Of a DNA stretch of 64,000 bases, positions 26,493 through 35,313 are shown one piece after another. Made by a program: the position numbers and the translations under genes. The stretch's first letter is position 1; each line of letters starts with the position of its first letter. This DNA comes from B30-G6 sp963701385. GTDB lineage: Bacteria > Desulfobacterota > Desulfobacteria > Desulfobacterales > B30-G6. The stretch spans positions 1-64,000 of the forward strand of contig CAVOZW010000010.1 in the NCBI GenBank assembly GCA_963701385.1, in the 5' to 3' direction. The notes beneath the pieces were generated by a model. That model made no database searches and was not told where the DNA came from. It saw nothing but the letters and a program-made list of their open reading frames with translations.

Positions 26493-26881
26493 TGCGCGAA
26501 AAAGAAGACAGTCGTCAAAAGAAAATCAAACTTCTTCTTGTCGATGACGAGAAACGCTTCGTCGATGTGCTTTTTAAAAGGTTGAGCAAAAGAAACATTG
26601 ATGTCACAAAGGCTTTCAGCGGAGCAGAAGGAATTCAGGCGCTTCGCAAAGTGGATTTTGATGTGGCAATTTTAGATTTAAAGATGGAAGATATGGATGG
26701 CTTGGAAGTACTCAAAATATTTAAAAAAATGTACGCTAAAATGGAAGTCATCATACTCACTGGGCATGAATCGGAGCATACAACGCGAGAAGGAATGAAA
26801 TACGGGGCGTTCGCCTATATTTCAAAACCATGTGATTTTGAAGAGCTGATCTCCACCATCAGAAAGGCCATTTTTGAATAA
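26489..26881 (+). CDS. Stand-alone receiver, coupled to the Cache kinase
   Basis: The ATG at 26489 overlaps the kinase TGA (26490-26492). The 130-residue receiver has DDE at 19-21, D63 in ILDLKMEDMDG, T of LTGH and K of SKPCD. The KMEDM loop, instead of KMPGM, marks a subtype shared only with the receiver at 29956, which likewise directly follows a Cache kinase. This gene-order repeat supports a kinase-receiver pair. No output domain is present. Confidence 0.92.
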   Translation: MMREKEDSRQKKIKLLLVDDEKRFVDVLFKRLSKRNIDVTKAFSGAEGIQALRKVDFDVAILDLKMEDMDGLEVLKIFKKMYAKMEVIILTGHESEHTTREGMKYGAFAYISKPCDFEELISTIRKAIFE

Positions 26882-26897
26882 AGGAAGGGTGAATAGC

Positions 26898-27392
26898 ATG
26901 AGCAGTGAAAATAAAATTAAGCTCCTTATCGTCGATGACGAAGTTGAGTTTTTAGAGGCTGTCTCCAGTCGGTTTGAACTCCAGAACGTTGATGTTACCA
27001 CCGCTTCAAACGGCAAAGAAGCGATTGCGGCCGCTGAAAATGGCTTTTTTGATGTGGCTATTGTGGACGTTGATATGCCTGGAATGACCGGTGCCCAACT
27101 ATTAAAGACACTGAAAGACAGGCATAAATATCTTGAAATTATTATTTTGACCGGTCATGCGACGATCGATTCGGCGGTTGAATCCACCAAACTGGGTGCG
27201 TTTAAATATCTCGAAAAACCATATGCGTTTGAAAAACTTGTTGAAGCCATTAAGGACGCATACGAGGCAAGGTTACAAAGAAAATTTGTGCATAACGCCA
27301 AGCGAAACAAAGAAATTCAGAAACTGTCGATCGGTTCGTCTCCATTTGGCATACTCAAGGCATTGGCCCGCCTGGATGATGATGAGAAATAG
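26898..27392 (+). CDS. Stand-alone receiver, last gene of operon 1
   Basis: The ATG at 26898 (MSSENKIKLLIVDDE) follows AAGGAAGGG; the 8-codon-earlier start inside the previous gene is less likely. The 164-residue protein has DDE at 13-15, D57 in IVDVDMPGMTG, T of LTGH and K of EKPYA. A tail of about 40 residues has no recognisable domain. After it comes a GGCCCCTGGAACCCTTGAAC direct-repeat tract (about 27400) and the promoter region of operon 2. Confidence 0.88.
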   Translation: MSSENKIKLLIVDDEVEFLEAVSSRFELQNVDVTTASNGKEAIAAAENGFFDVAIVDVDMPGMTGAQLLKTLKDRHKYLEIIILTGHATIDSAVESTKLGAFKYLEKPYAFEKLVEAIKDAYEARLQRKFVHNAKRNKEIQKLSIGSSPFGILKALARLDDDEK

Positions 27393-27747
27393 ATGGTTCT
27401 TCAATCCTTGGCCCCTGGAACCCTTGAACCCTTTGATGTTATTCAGACCAAATAAGGGAGTTTCACTCAGCCCTCAGATTTGACTGCAACTAAATGGGAG
27501 ATGAACCATTTTTAACAACCTGTAAAAAAAACGGACACCCACCCTCTCCGATACCTTCTTTTATCTTCATCCAGGCGTTTGCATAATCGAGTTTTTTACA
27601 ATAATATAAATATTCTATATAAAAATCTTTCTTTTGGCACAGGCTTTGCTCATAATTTCCCTGGATGATGAGAGTGGCTCCTGACAACGATGCCGGAGCC
27701 GCAGAAGATTTAAGTGATTATTGAGACCAGCCAAAAGGAGAAAAAGA
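27393..27747 (+). promoter_or_regulatory. Sigma-54 promoter region of operon 2
   Basis: TGGCAC at 27635-27640, five bases, TTGCT at 27646-27650: an exact -24/-12 match. A near-perfect palindrome TTTTTAACA-ACC-TGTAAAAAA (27509-27529) is centred 117 bp upstream of the GG. Its core ACAACnTGTAAAAAAA is shared with the operon 3 promoter. The rest of the 354-base gap shows no ORF of interest; AAAGGAGAAAAAG precedes the ATG at 27748. Confidence 0.88.
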
Positions 27748-28182
27748 ATGACACCCCCTTTCGTGATGCTAGTCGATGATGAAGCGGATTTTGTAGAAGC
27801 CATGGCCAAACGCCTGAAGAAACGTGATTTAGAAGTAATGACAGCTTTCAGTGGTCGAGAAGGATTGGAAACCCTGGCTAAACACCAAGATATTGATGTG
27901 GTGATCTTGGATGTCAAAATGCCGGGTATGGATGGAATCGAAACCCTGAAGAAAATAAAGGCCACTTACCCCTTGATCGAGGTCGTCATGCTCACCGCCC
28001 ATGCCACGGTAGAATCGGCGATTGAAGGCATGCGATTCGGCGCCTTTGATTATCTGATGAAACCCTGTGCCATGGAAGAATTGATGGGCAAAGTCCAGGA
28101 GGCTGCGCAGAAAAAGCGCGGTCACGATGAAAAAATCAGAGCGGCCCATGTCAAGGAAATATTGGCAAAACGCGGATATTAG
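27748..28182 (+). CDS. Stand-alone receiver, first gene of operon 2
   Basis: The ATG at 27748 (MTPPFVMLVDDE) is chosen because it aligns with the paralogues and follows AAAGGAG. The 144-residue protein has DDE, D55 in ILDVKMPGMDG, T of LTAH and K of MKPCA. The tail AHVKEILAKRGY matches the frameshifted tail at 24087-24143. It is a close paralogue of the receivers at 20717, 23698 and 24203 and precedes the second Cache kinase, as 24203 precedes the first. Confidence 0.92.
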   Translation: MTPPFVMLVDDEADFVEAMAKRLKKRDLEVMTAFSGREGLETLAKHQDIDVVILDVKMPGMDGIETLKKIKATYPLIEVVMLTAHATVESAIEGMRFGAFDYLMKPCAMEELMGKVQEAAQKKRGHDEKIRAAHVKEILAKRGY

Positions 28183-28190
28183 GCAATTCG

Positions 28191-29915
28191 ATGGTACATA
28201 TGACGAAAAATAATCATTTGAGTGATCCTTATTTGCGATCATTAAATCGCAACATTATTCTGATCATCATCATTGTCTCCGTCATCCCTCTGATTCTTGT
28301 CAGCAGCACGATTTATCGTCAATTTCGTGCTTCCTACCATGAAAAAGTTCAGGATCACCTGCGTGAGCTGGTTCTGAGCCATTCGCAGAACATCGATAAT
28401 TTTTTACAGGAAAAACTGAGCGATATTCGATTTTTAAGCGATAGCTGTGGCCGGGAAAACCTGACGAACGATGCCTTCTTACAGGAACGCCTGGCCGCAC
28501 TCCAAAAAGATTTTGGTCAGGATTTCGTTGATTTGGGTGTTGTCAATGCCCACGGCGCACAAATCGCCTATGCAGGACCTTTCAAATTGGGCCGCGCTGA
28601 TTACTCGGGTTCAGAATGGTTTCAAAAAGCGATTCAGAGTGAATTTTTTATCAGCGATGTCTTTTTAGGGCTAAGGGGGATGCCGCACTTTATCATTGCG
28701 GTGCGCAACAGTCGGGATGGTACGCATTGGATATTACGGGCGACCATCGACTTTGTCGCGTTTACCACCCTGGTGGAAAATATTCGCCTCGGTCAAACCG
28801 GGTTTGCGTTTATTTTGAACAATGAAGGAAAGCTGCAAACAACGCCGAATAAAAAACCGTCCATGGATATGATTGACAGCAATACCATCTATGACGAATT
28901 TCTGGCCAAACCGCAATCTTCCCCCGGTAAGATTCGCATCGCCACGAAAACGGACGACTCCCGGCATAAAAACATTTATGTTGCGGCTTCGATAAAAAAC
29001 GGAGACTGGTTGCTGGTATACCAGCAGCGGGTTGGCGATGCATTTGCCGATCTGGGCAAAACATTTCTGATAACGACGGTCCTGATGTTTCTGGGGCTGG
29101 TTGGCATTGTCGTCATGGCCTTTACCCTGTCCAGAACCATCGTCCAACGGGTTGCCAAAGCGGATGCAGAAAAACAGATGATGAGCAAAAAAGTCATTGA
29201 GACCGGCAAACTTGCCTCGGTAGGAGAACTGGCTTCCGGCGTCGCTCATGAAATCAACAATCCCATCGCCATTATGGTTGAGGAAGCCGGCTGGATAGGA
29301 GATTTGCTGGAAGATGAAGAGTTCGAAAAAAGTGAAAATCGAGCTGAAATCGAAATGGCTGTTGAAAAGATTCAATACCATGGAAACCGTTGCAAGGAAA
29401 TTACCAGTAAATTACTCAGCTTTGCCCGCAAAACCGACACAACTGTCCATGATGTGAATATCAACGCGCTGCTTGAGGAGCTGGTGGCCCTTTCTTCCCA
29501 GCGGGCCAAATACGGTATGGTTGAAATCCAGACCGATTTTCAGGAAGACCTGCCTTCTTTAAGGGCCTCCACATCCGAGTTGCAGCAGGTCTTTTTCAAC
29601 CTGATCAACAATGCCATCGATGCCATGGATCCCGAAGGCGGTACGGTGACGATATCATCGCGTCAGAGAGAACATGATCTTGTCATCAACGTATCCGATA
29701 CGGGAAAAGGAATCCCAGAAGCCAACCTGGACCGAATATTTGATCCCTTTTTCACAACCAAACCGGTGGGTAAGGGAACCGGTCTGGGACTTTCGATCTG
29801 TTATGGGATTATTGAAAAAATGGGTGGAAAAGTCGAAGTAAACAGTAAGGTGGGAACGGGTACCACCTTTTCAATCTTGCTTCCGTTTCAAACGGCGTCA
29901 GACAGACAAAAATGA
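28191..29915 (+). CDS. Cache-domain sensor histidine kinase (operon 2)
   Basis: The 574-residue protein has a first membrane helix at about 21-42, a double-Cache sensor to about 288 (WFQKAIQSEFFISDVFLG) and a second helix at about 291-313. HisKA with H353 in GVAHEINNP follows, then HATPase (DTGKGIPEANL, GTGLGLSICYG). Sequence is closely parallel to the kinase at 24747 including the EEAGWI segment after the H box, so the two arose by duplication. The receiver at 29956, 40 bp downstream, is its likely partner. Confidence 0.93.
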   Translation: MVHMTKNNHLSDPYLRSLNRNIILIIIIVSVIPLILVSSTIYRQFRASYHEKVQDHLRELVLSHSQNIDNFLQEKLSDIRFLSDSCGRENLTNDAFLQERLAALQKDFGQDFVDLGVVNAHGAQIAYAGPFKLGRADYSGSEWFQKAIQSEFFISDVFLGLRGMPHFIIAVRNSRDGTHWILRATIDFVAFTTLVENIRLGQTGFAFILNNEGKLQTTPNKKPSMDMIDSNTIYDEFLAKPQSSPGKIRIATKTDDSRHKNIYVAASIKNGDWLLVYQQRVGDAFADLGKTFLITTVLMFLGLVGIVVMAFTLSRTIVQRVAKADAEKQMMSKKVIETGKLASVGELASGVAHEINNPIAIMVEEAGWIGDLLEDEEFEKSENRAEIEMAVEKIQYHGNRCKEITSKLLSFARKTDTTVHDVNINALLEELVALSSQRAKYGMVEIQTDFQEDLPSLRASTSELQQVFFNLINNAIDAMDPEGGTVTISSRQREHDLVINVSDTGKGIPEANLDRIFDPFFTTKPVGKGTGLGLSICYGIIEKMGGKVEVNSKVGTGTTFSILLPFQTASDRQK

Positions 29916-29955
29916 ACAAAATCGTTAAGCGATTCTATTTTAAAAGTAAAGAAAA

Positions 29956-30369
29956 ATGACTCGTTCAAATAAAAACATAGATTCCGATCCTGTCCGTCTT
30001 CTGCTGGTCGACGATGAAAAGGATTTCGTCAATATTCTGTCCAAGAGACTCAAGCGAAGGAACATAGATGTTGTCAAGGCCTATAGCGGCGCCGAGGCTA
30101 TTCGGGTGCTTCGCGATCAGAAGTTCGATGTGGCTCTCCTGGATTTGAAAATGGAAGATATGAGCGGTATCGAAGTACTTAAAATGCTTAAGATCATGGC
30201 CCCCCAACTGGTCGTTATCATGCTGACCGGGCATGGATCAGCCGAAGCAGCCGAACAGGGGATCAAATTGGGGGCTTTTGATTACCTCGCCAAACCTTGT
30301 GCGCTGGAAGAGTTGCTGGCAAAAATTAGGGAGGCACATGCATATCGCCAGCAGAATGAATCGCAATAG
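29956..30369 (+). CDS. Stand-alone receiver of the KMEDM subtype
   Basis: The 137-residue receiver has DDE at 19-21, D63 in LLDLKMEDMSG, T of LTGH and K of AKPCA. The KMEDM loop is shared with the receiver at 26489, and both follow a Cache kinase. It has only a short C-terminal helix and no output domain. The SLC13 gene follows 79 bp downstream, so the order is receiver, kinase, receiver, permease. Confidence 0.92.
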   Translation: MTRSNKNIDSDPVRLLLVDDEKDFVNILSKRLKRRNIDVVKAYSGAEAIRVLRDQKFDVALLDLKMEDMSGIEVLKMLKIMAPQLVVIMLTGHGSAEAAEQGIKLGAFDYLAKPCALEELLAKIREAHAYRQQNESQ

Positions 30370-30448
30370 CGAATACAGCATGTTCAATTTGATGTGGGTG
30401 TATTCGGATCGGACCACGGAGCCTGTCAGCAGAGGAGAAGGGGAAAAA

Positions 30449-32029
30449 ATGGTACTAAAATCAAAGTGGTTTCAGCTTGGCGTGGCGATCGTTCTTTGCA
30501 TCGCGGTTCTATTGCTGCCCAGGCCGGAAGGAACCAGATTCACGATAGACAAGATGACAAGCGCGAATTCTTTGGAGCATATCAAGGATAATTTTCAGCT
30601 TATCGACAATCCGGCAACACAACAGAAAAATATATGCTTGAAGTCAAAAATCCGAAGGACGTTTAAATCTCCAGGAAAATACCTGCGCGAAACGGCTGAA
30701 AATCTGAAATTGAAGGATCTGCAGTTGGATTATGTAGACGGCCTTTCACCGAAAGCAAAACGGTTCCTGGCCATGCTGGCCATGCTGATTTTTCTCTTTG
30801 TGGCCGAGCCCATTCCGCTCGAGATCACGGCCATCTGTATCGGGGTCCTGATCGTCGTCATGGGCATCGCGGATGTCAAAGACGCGTGGGCGCCGTATAT
30901 GCATCCGGTGGTGGTCTTTATCATGTGCTGCCTGATTTTTGCCATTTCCCTGGACAAGGCCGGGTTGACCCGACGCCTGGGGTATTTTATTGTAAAAAAG
31001 GCCGGTGACAGCGTCACCCGATTCACCTTTATCATCGCCATCAGTCTGGGCCTGGCTTCCGCTTTCATGCATGATGCCGCTGCCTGTGCCGTGGGAATCG
31101 TGACCATGCTACCCTTGATGCGGGCGGCCCATATCGAGCCCTATTCCAATACGGCAAAATTCATGATGCTCTCCCTGCCCTTCGCTTGTTCCGCCGGTGG
31201 CATGGGATCCCTGGTGGGTGGCGGTCGCAACATGGTGGCAGCCGCATTTCTGCTGGAATTCACCGGTATAGAGATTACCTTTTTCGACTGGATCAAGTAT
31301 GCCATGCCAGCCGCCATAATAACGGTGCCGGTGGCCGTTGGCGTTGTTTGGCTGGTTTTTCGACCGGACCCCAAATATAAAATGCCGAAATTCGATGAAG
31401 AATTGGCGCCCTGGAGCCCGATGGAAAAAAGAACCTTGGTCATCATCGGCCTAGCCTTCATGCTGTGGTTGACCAAGGGAATTCATGGTATCGATTATTC
31501 CGTCACCGGCATGCTCGGTGTTGCCGCGTTGGTTCTAGCCGGTGTTCTGGAATGGGAAGACATTCACAAAAACCTGGAGTGGGGCACGGCACTGTTTATT
31601 TTCGGCGGTGGCATTTCACTGGGCTTGGCCATGGGGGGATCCGGTGCGGCCGCTTATTTTGCGCATCTTTTTTTCCCACTGGTTCAGGGCGGCGGATGGC
31701 TGGTGCTCTTTATCGGGGTAGGCGTTTTCGGCGCCCTGGTAACCAATGCCATGGCCAACGTGGCCGCCGCAGCCTTGATATTGCCCATCGTCATACCCAT
31801 GGCCCAGCTGGAAGGGGTGAATCCCACGGTGCTGGCCCTGTGTTTGGGAATGGCCACCTCTTTTGCCCTGCTGCTGGTAATTGGTTGCCCCCCCAATGCC
31901 ATTTCGTATAGTTATCGGTATTTCAAAGCGTCCGATCTGACAAAAGCCGGTCTTGTTGCCACCCCTGTTTTGCTTGGTGTGTTGATTCTTGTGGCGGGGG
32001 TCTGGTGGAAAATGTTGGGGCTCGTATGA
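30449..32029 (+). CDS. SLC13/DASS-type anion permease (operon 2)
   Basis: The ATG at 30449 follows GAGGAGAAGGGG; an upstream extension overlaps the receiver gene and is rejected. The 526-residue protein has one N-terminal helix, then a soluble stretch of about 75 residues (25-100), then about 11 helices. Signature glycine-rich segments are SLVGGGRNMVAAAF and IGCPPNAISYSY. At the positions of the SNT substrate/Na+ motifs it has HDAAA and ANVAA, different from both paralogues. Its stop overlaps the next start (ATGA), tying it to the receiver-kinase at 32026. Confidence 0.87.
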   Translation: MVLKSKWFQLGVAIVLCIAVLLLPRPEGTRFTIDKMTSANSLEHIKDNFQLIDNPATQQKNICLKSKIRRTFKSPGKYLRETAENLKLKDLQLDYVDGLSPKAKRFLAMLAMLIFLFVAEPIPLEITAICIGVLIVVMGIADVKDAWAPYMHPVVVFIMCCLIFAISLDKAGLTRRLGYFIVKKAGDSVTRFTFIIAISLGLASAFMHDAAACAVGIVTMLPLMRAAHIEPYSNTAKFMMLSLPFACSAGGMGSLVGGGRNMVAAAFLLEFTGIEITFFDWIKYAMPAAIITVPVAVGVVWLVFRPDPKYKMPKFDEELAPWSPMEKRTLVIIGLAFMLWLTKGIHGIDYSVTGMLGVAALVLAGVLEWEDIHKNLEWGTALFIFGGGISLGLAMGGSGAAAYFAHLFFPLVQGGGWLVLFIGVGVFGALVTNAMANVAAAALILPIVIPMAQLEGVNPTVLALCLGMATSFALLLVIGCPPNAISYSYRYFKASDLTKAGLVATPVLLGVLILVAGVWWKMLGLV

Positions 32030-33246
32030 AAATAGGTCATACCCATCCACAAAAACCCATTCGTCTTCTTCTGGTGGACGATGAAGATGATTTCCGTCAA
32101 ACCATGGCCAAACGTTTGGCCAGAAGGGGCCTGGATTGTGATCAGGCCGCCAACGGGAATGAATGCCTGTCGATTCTCGAGAAAAAAACAATGGATGTGG
32201 TGGTTCTGGACGTCAAGATGCCCGGTATGAGTGGCATCGAGGTTCTACAAAATATCACCGATACCTATCCGAATACCGAGGTCATATTACTGACAGGACA
32301 CGCCACGACTTTCGACGGCATCGAAGGGATCAAATCCGGTGCCTTTGACTACTTGATGAAACCGATCGAGCTGGAACACCTTTACAATAAAATCATTCAG
32401 GCCTACGATAAGATTCAACGAATAGCGGCCGAGCAAAAAGAAGTTGAGTACCGCAAGCAAGTGGAGCAGCAGATGATCGCCACCGAACGACTGGCATCCC
32501 TGGGCACCCTTGCAGCCGGCGTGGCCCACGAGATAAACAATCCCCTGGCCATCATCAGGGAATCAGCCGGCTGGATGCGACAACTGTTCGCCAAAGAAGA
32601 TCTGAAGGACGTTCCCCGTCTGGCGGATTTGTTGAAGGCGCTGGACAAGGTGGAAAAAAGCGTTGAAAGGGCGAGCCGAATCACCCACCAGCTATTGGGA
32701 TTCGTGGGTAAATCGGAATCGGCCGTTTCGGAAGTGAATTTGACCGAATTGGCCGAAGAATCCATTCGACTCATTTCCCATGAGATCAAAAACAGGGACA
32801 TCCACATTGTACGGGAGATGGAACCCTTGCCTGGCCCCATCCAAAGCGATCCATTCCAGTTAAGGCAGGTATTGCTGAACCTGCTGACAAACGCCATTCA
32901 TGCCATAACATCGGCCGGCACGATCACCATTACCATCAAAGATGCCGGTGACGGTCAGATGATCATGGTCAGTGATACCGGGCAAGGCATTCCCCGGGAG
33001 AACCTGACCAAAATATTCGAACCGTTTTTCAGCACAAAACCTCCTGGGAAAGGAACCGGACTGGGTCTTTTTGTCACGCGGGGTATCATTGAGAAGCTGG
33101 GTGGCAGCATTGAGGTAGAGAGTAAGGTAGGATTGGGGACTCGTTTTTGTATCCGGCTTCCGAAGCATCAAAAACACAGCGATGTCGTTGACGAAAACCC
33201 CACTCAAAATTGGGTTGAAAAAATAAAGTCCCGCTTTGCAGAGTAA
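32026..33246 (+). CDS. Receiver-histidine kinase hybrid (REC-HisKA-HATPase)
   Basis: The ATG at 32026 overlaps the permease TGA. The 406-residue cytoplasmic protein has an N-terminal receiver (DDE at 18-20, D62 in VLDVKMPGM, K of MKPIE), a coiled-coil linker (about 125-158) and HisKA with H168 in GVAHEINNP. HATPase follows (DTGQGIPRENL, GTGLGLFVTRG). It has no membrane segment, so the receiver is its input. A receiver controlling a kinase is a relay step: an upstream kinase could switch this one. Its position coupled to the permease suggests that transport and signalling are linked. Confidence 0.93.
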   Translation: MKIGHTHPQKPIRLLLVDDEDDFRQTMAKRLARRGLDCDQAANGNECLSILEKKTMDVVVLDVKMPGMSGIEVLQNITDTYPNTEVILLTGHATTFDGIEGIKSGAFDYLMKPIELEHLYNKIIQAYDKIQRIAAEQKEVEYRKQVEQQMIATERLASLGTLAAGVAHEINNPLAIIRESAGWMRQLFAKEDLKDVPRLADLLKALDKVEKSVERASRITHQLLGFVGKSESAVSEVNLTELAEESIRLISHEIKNRDIHIVREMEPLPGPIQSDPFQLRQVLLNLLTNAIHAITSAGTITITIKDAGDGQMIMVSDTGQGIPRENLTKIFEPFFSTKPPGKGTGLGLFVTRGIIEKLGGSIEVESKVGLGTRFCIRLPKHQKHSDVVDENPTQNWVEKIKSRFAE

Positions 33247-33264
33247 ACAGGAGAAAAAATCATC

Positions 33265-33705
33265 ATGATTAAAATACCGATCCGAATTTTGCTGGTTGAT
33301 GATGAAAAAGATTTTGTGGAAATACTTAGCCTCAGACTGGAAGAGGCGGGCGAAATTGTTACCCCAGCCCATAGCGGTCAGGAATGTCTCGATATTTTAC
33401 AAACCAAAGACATCGATGTGGTGATACTGGACATTTTAATGCCGGGAATGGATGGAATCGACACCCTCAAGGAAATAAAAAGCAGGTTCCCGTTGGTTGA
33501 AGTCATCATGCTGACCGGTCATGGGAGCACCGAGAGCGCGGTGAAAGGCATGAAACTGGGAGCCTTCGATTATCTCTTAAAACCGGCCCACTTTGCGGAT
33601 TTGACTGTCAAACTTGACGATGCCCGAAAAAGAAAAGATGAGCAGGCCGAGCGAATCCGCAAAGCCGAAGTCAAACTGCTTCTGAGAAGAAGCGGAGACA
33701 TATAG
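33265..33705 (+). CDS. Stand-alone receiver
   Basis: The 146-residue protein has DDE at 12-14, D56 in ILDILMPGMDG, T of LTGH and K of LKPAH. A charged tail (about 125-146) follows the domain, as in the 24203/27748 group. It follows the hybrid kinase by 18 bp, with AGGAGAAAAA as ribosome site. No output domain is seen. Confidence 0.92.
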   Translation: MIKIPIRILLVDDEKDFVEILSLRLEEAGEIVTPAHSGQECLDILQTKDIDVVILDILMPGMDGIDTLKEIKSRFPLVEVIMLTGHGSTESAVKGMKLGAFDYLLKPAHFADLTVKLDDARKRKDEQAERIRKAEVKLLLRRSGDI

Positions 33706-33839
33706 ACGGCAAGCCCTCCCCATTTGATTTGGATCCACGCTGTGTCCGGCACGGCCCGAGATCAATTTTTAGGCTTGATCTTGTGCGGCAAACCTCTCTA
33801 TAGTCGACCAGGTTCCTATACAAAAAGGGTTGCTGAACT

Positions 33840-35303
33840 GTGAAAACATGGCGCAAAATGAGTCTGCGAACCCGTATTTACGTCATCCTGGTTGCACTGC
33901 TGTGTATTACCATGGCCGGCGGCATTGTTACGGTCTGGTACACCTACCGAATGGAAAACCTGCTGACAGGCGTTACGGAAAAGAATATTGCGGCCTTTAA
34001 AACCGCGGAAGCCCTTGAAATTGCGCTGGTCAACCAGAAAGGCTTTGTTTCCTATTATTTTATCGAAGGTGATCCCGAGTGGCTGCGGAAACTGGGCGAA
34101 TACCGGCAGATTTTTAAAGAGCGGCTGACCAATGCGATCCATATAGCCGAAAGCGAACCTGAAAAAGAGGCGCTTTACCGGATCAAAACCGAGTATGCCC
34201 AATATATCCATACCAAGGATCGGGTTATCGCCTTCTATCAAGGGGGCAATCATGAAGCCGGTGTTGCCCTTCACCGGGAGGTCAGGGATCATTTCTTCAC
34301 CGTTTTGGCATTTTGCCATGAGTACAAAGCGATCCATGAAGAACGGATCCGCCAGGTAACGGCGGACAGCAGGACCCAGGCCGTTAATCTCAGGATTGTC
34401 GCCATAACTGCCGTGTGTGTCGGCTTTTTTCTGGCGGTCCTGCTGGCGTTTGTTCTGGGCGCCCAGATTCTGGGACCGCTTCGTCGTTTGACGGCCGAGG
34501 TTGGCAGTGAGAGGGATATTGGCCTGGCGGGCGATGAGGTCAAAGCGCTCAGCCACCGCGTGCGAGACTTGATAGAAAATGTGGGCCAAACCCAGGTTGA
34601 ACTTAAAAAAAGCCGTGAATCGCTTCTGCATGCGGATAAAATGGCTTTGGTGGGCAAACTGGCTGCCGGAATGGCCCACAGCGTGCGCAATCCCTTTACC
34701 TCGGTGAAAATGCGTCTTTTCAGCCTGAACCGTTCGCTGACGCTCAGTGACACCCAGAAAGAAGATTTTGATGTCATTGCGGAAGAAATCCGTCATGTCG
34801 ACACCATCGTGCAGAATTTTCTCGAATTTTCCAGACCTCCGAAACTCAAGATCCAGTCCGTCAGCCCCTCCGTGGTTGTGGATCAAGCCATCACCTTACT
34901 GGAACACCGCCTAAAATCCTACAATGTCAGGGTAATCATCGAGCGTGAACACTACCTGTCTGAAATCGATGCCGATCCCGAACAACTCAAGGAGGTCATC
35001 GTCAATCTGGTAGTGAATGCATGCGAAGCCATGGAAAACGGTGGCACCATTGTCATTCACGAGCAGGAATCGACGGTTCAGCCCCATAAGAAGATGGTTG
35101 TCATCCGGGTGAGTGATAACGGACCGGGGATACCCAAATCCATTCGAGAGAAGGTGCTGCAACCTTTTTTTACCACCAAAGAAGAGGGCACCGGTCTGGG
35201 ATTGAGTATTGCCGTTCGCATTGTCGAGGAACATAACGGACGCTTGGATATCGAATCAAATCAGGACGGGGGGGCAACGGTTATTATCTCCCTGCCCATT
35301 TAG
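33840..35303 (+). CDS. Membrane sensor histidine kinase with helical periplasmic domain and atypical H box
   Basis: The 487-residue protein starts at GTG 33840, with an ATG six codons later as an alternative. A membrane helix lies at about 10-33. An all-helical periplasmic domain of four-helix-bundle type (about 35-182) and a second helix (about 185-208) follow. Next come a HAMP-like linker, HisKA with H280, and HATPase (DNGPGIPKSIR, GTGLGLSIAV). The H box reads HSVRNP; the acidic residue that normally follows the phospho-acceptor histidine is serine, which may lower kinase or phosphatase activity. It sits 10 bp before a sigma-54 response regulator, its obvious partner. Confidence 0.9.
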   Translation: MKTWRKMSLRTRIYVILVALLCITMAGGIVTVWYTYRMENLLTGVTEKNIAAFKTAEALEIALVNQKGFVSYYFIEGDPEWLRKLGEYRQIFKERLTNAIHIAESEPEKEALYRIKTEYAQYIHTKDRVIAFYQGGNHEAGVALHREVRDHFFTVLAFCHEYKAIHEERIRQVTADSRTQAVNLRIVAITAVCVGFFLAVLLAFVLGAQILGPLRRLTAEVGSERDIGLAGDEVKALSHRVRDLIENVGQTQVELKKSRESLLHADKMALVGKLAAGMAHSVRNPFTSVKMRLFSLNRSLTLSDTQKEDFDVIAEEIRHVDTIVQNFLEFSRPPKLKIQSVSPSVVVDQAITLLEHRLKSYNVRVIIEREHYLSEIDADPEQLKEVIVNLVVNACEAMENGGTIVIHEQESTVQPHKKMVVIRVSDNGPGIPKSIREKVLQPFFTTKEEGTGLGLSIAVRIVEEHNGRLDIESNQDGGATVIISLPI

Positions 35304-35313
35304 GAAGCAAGCC

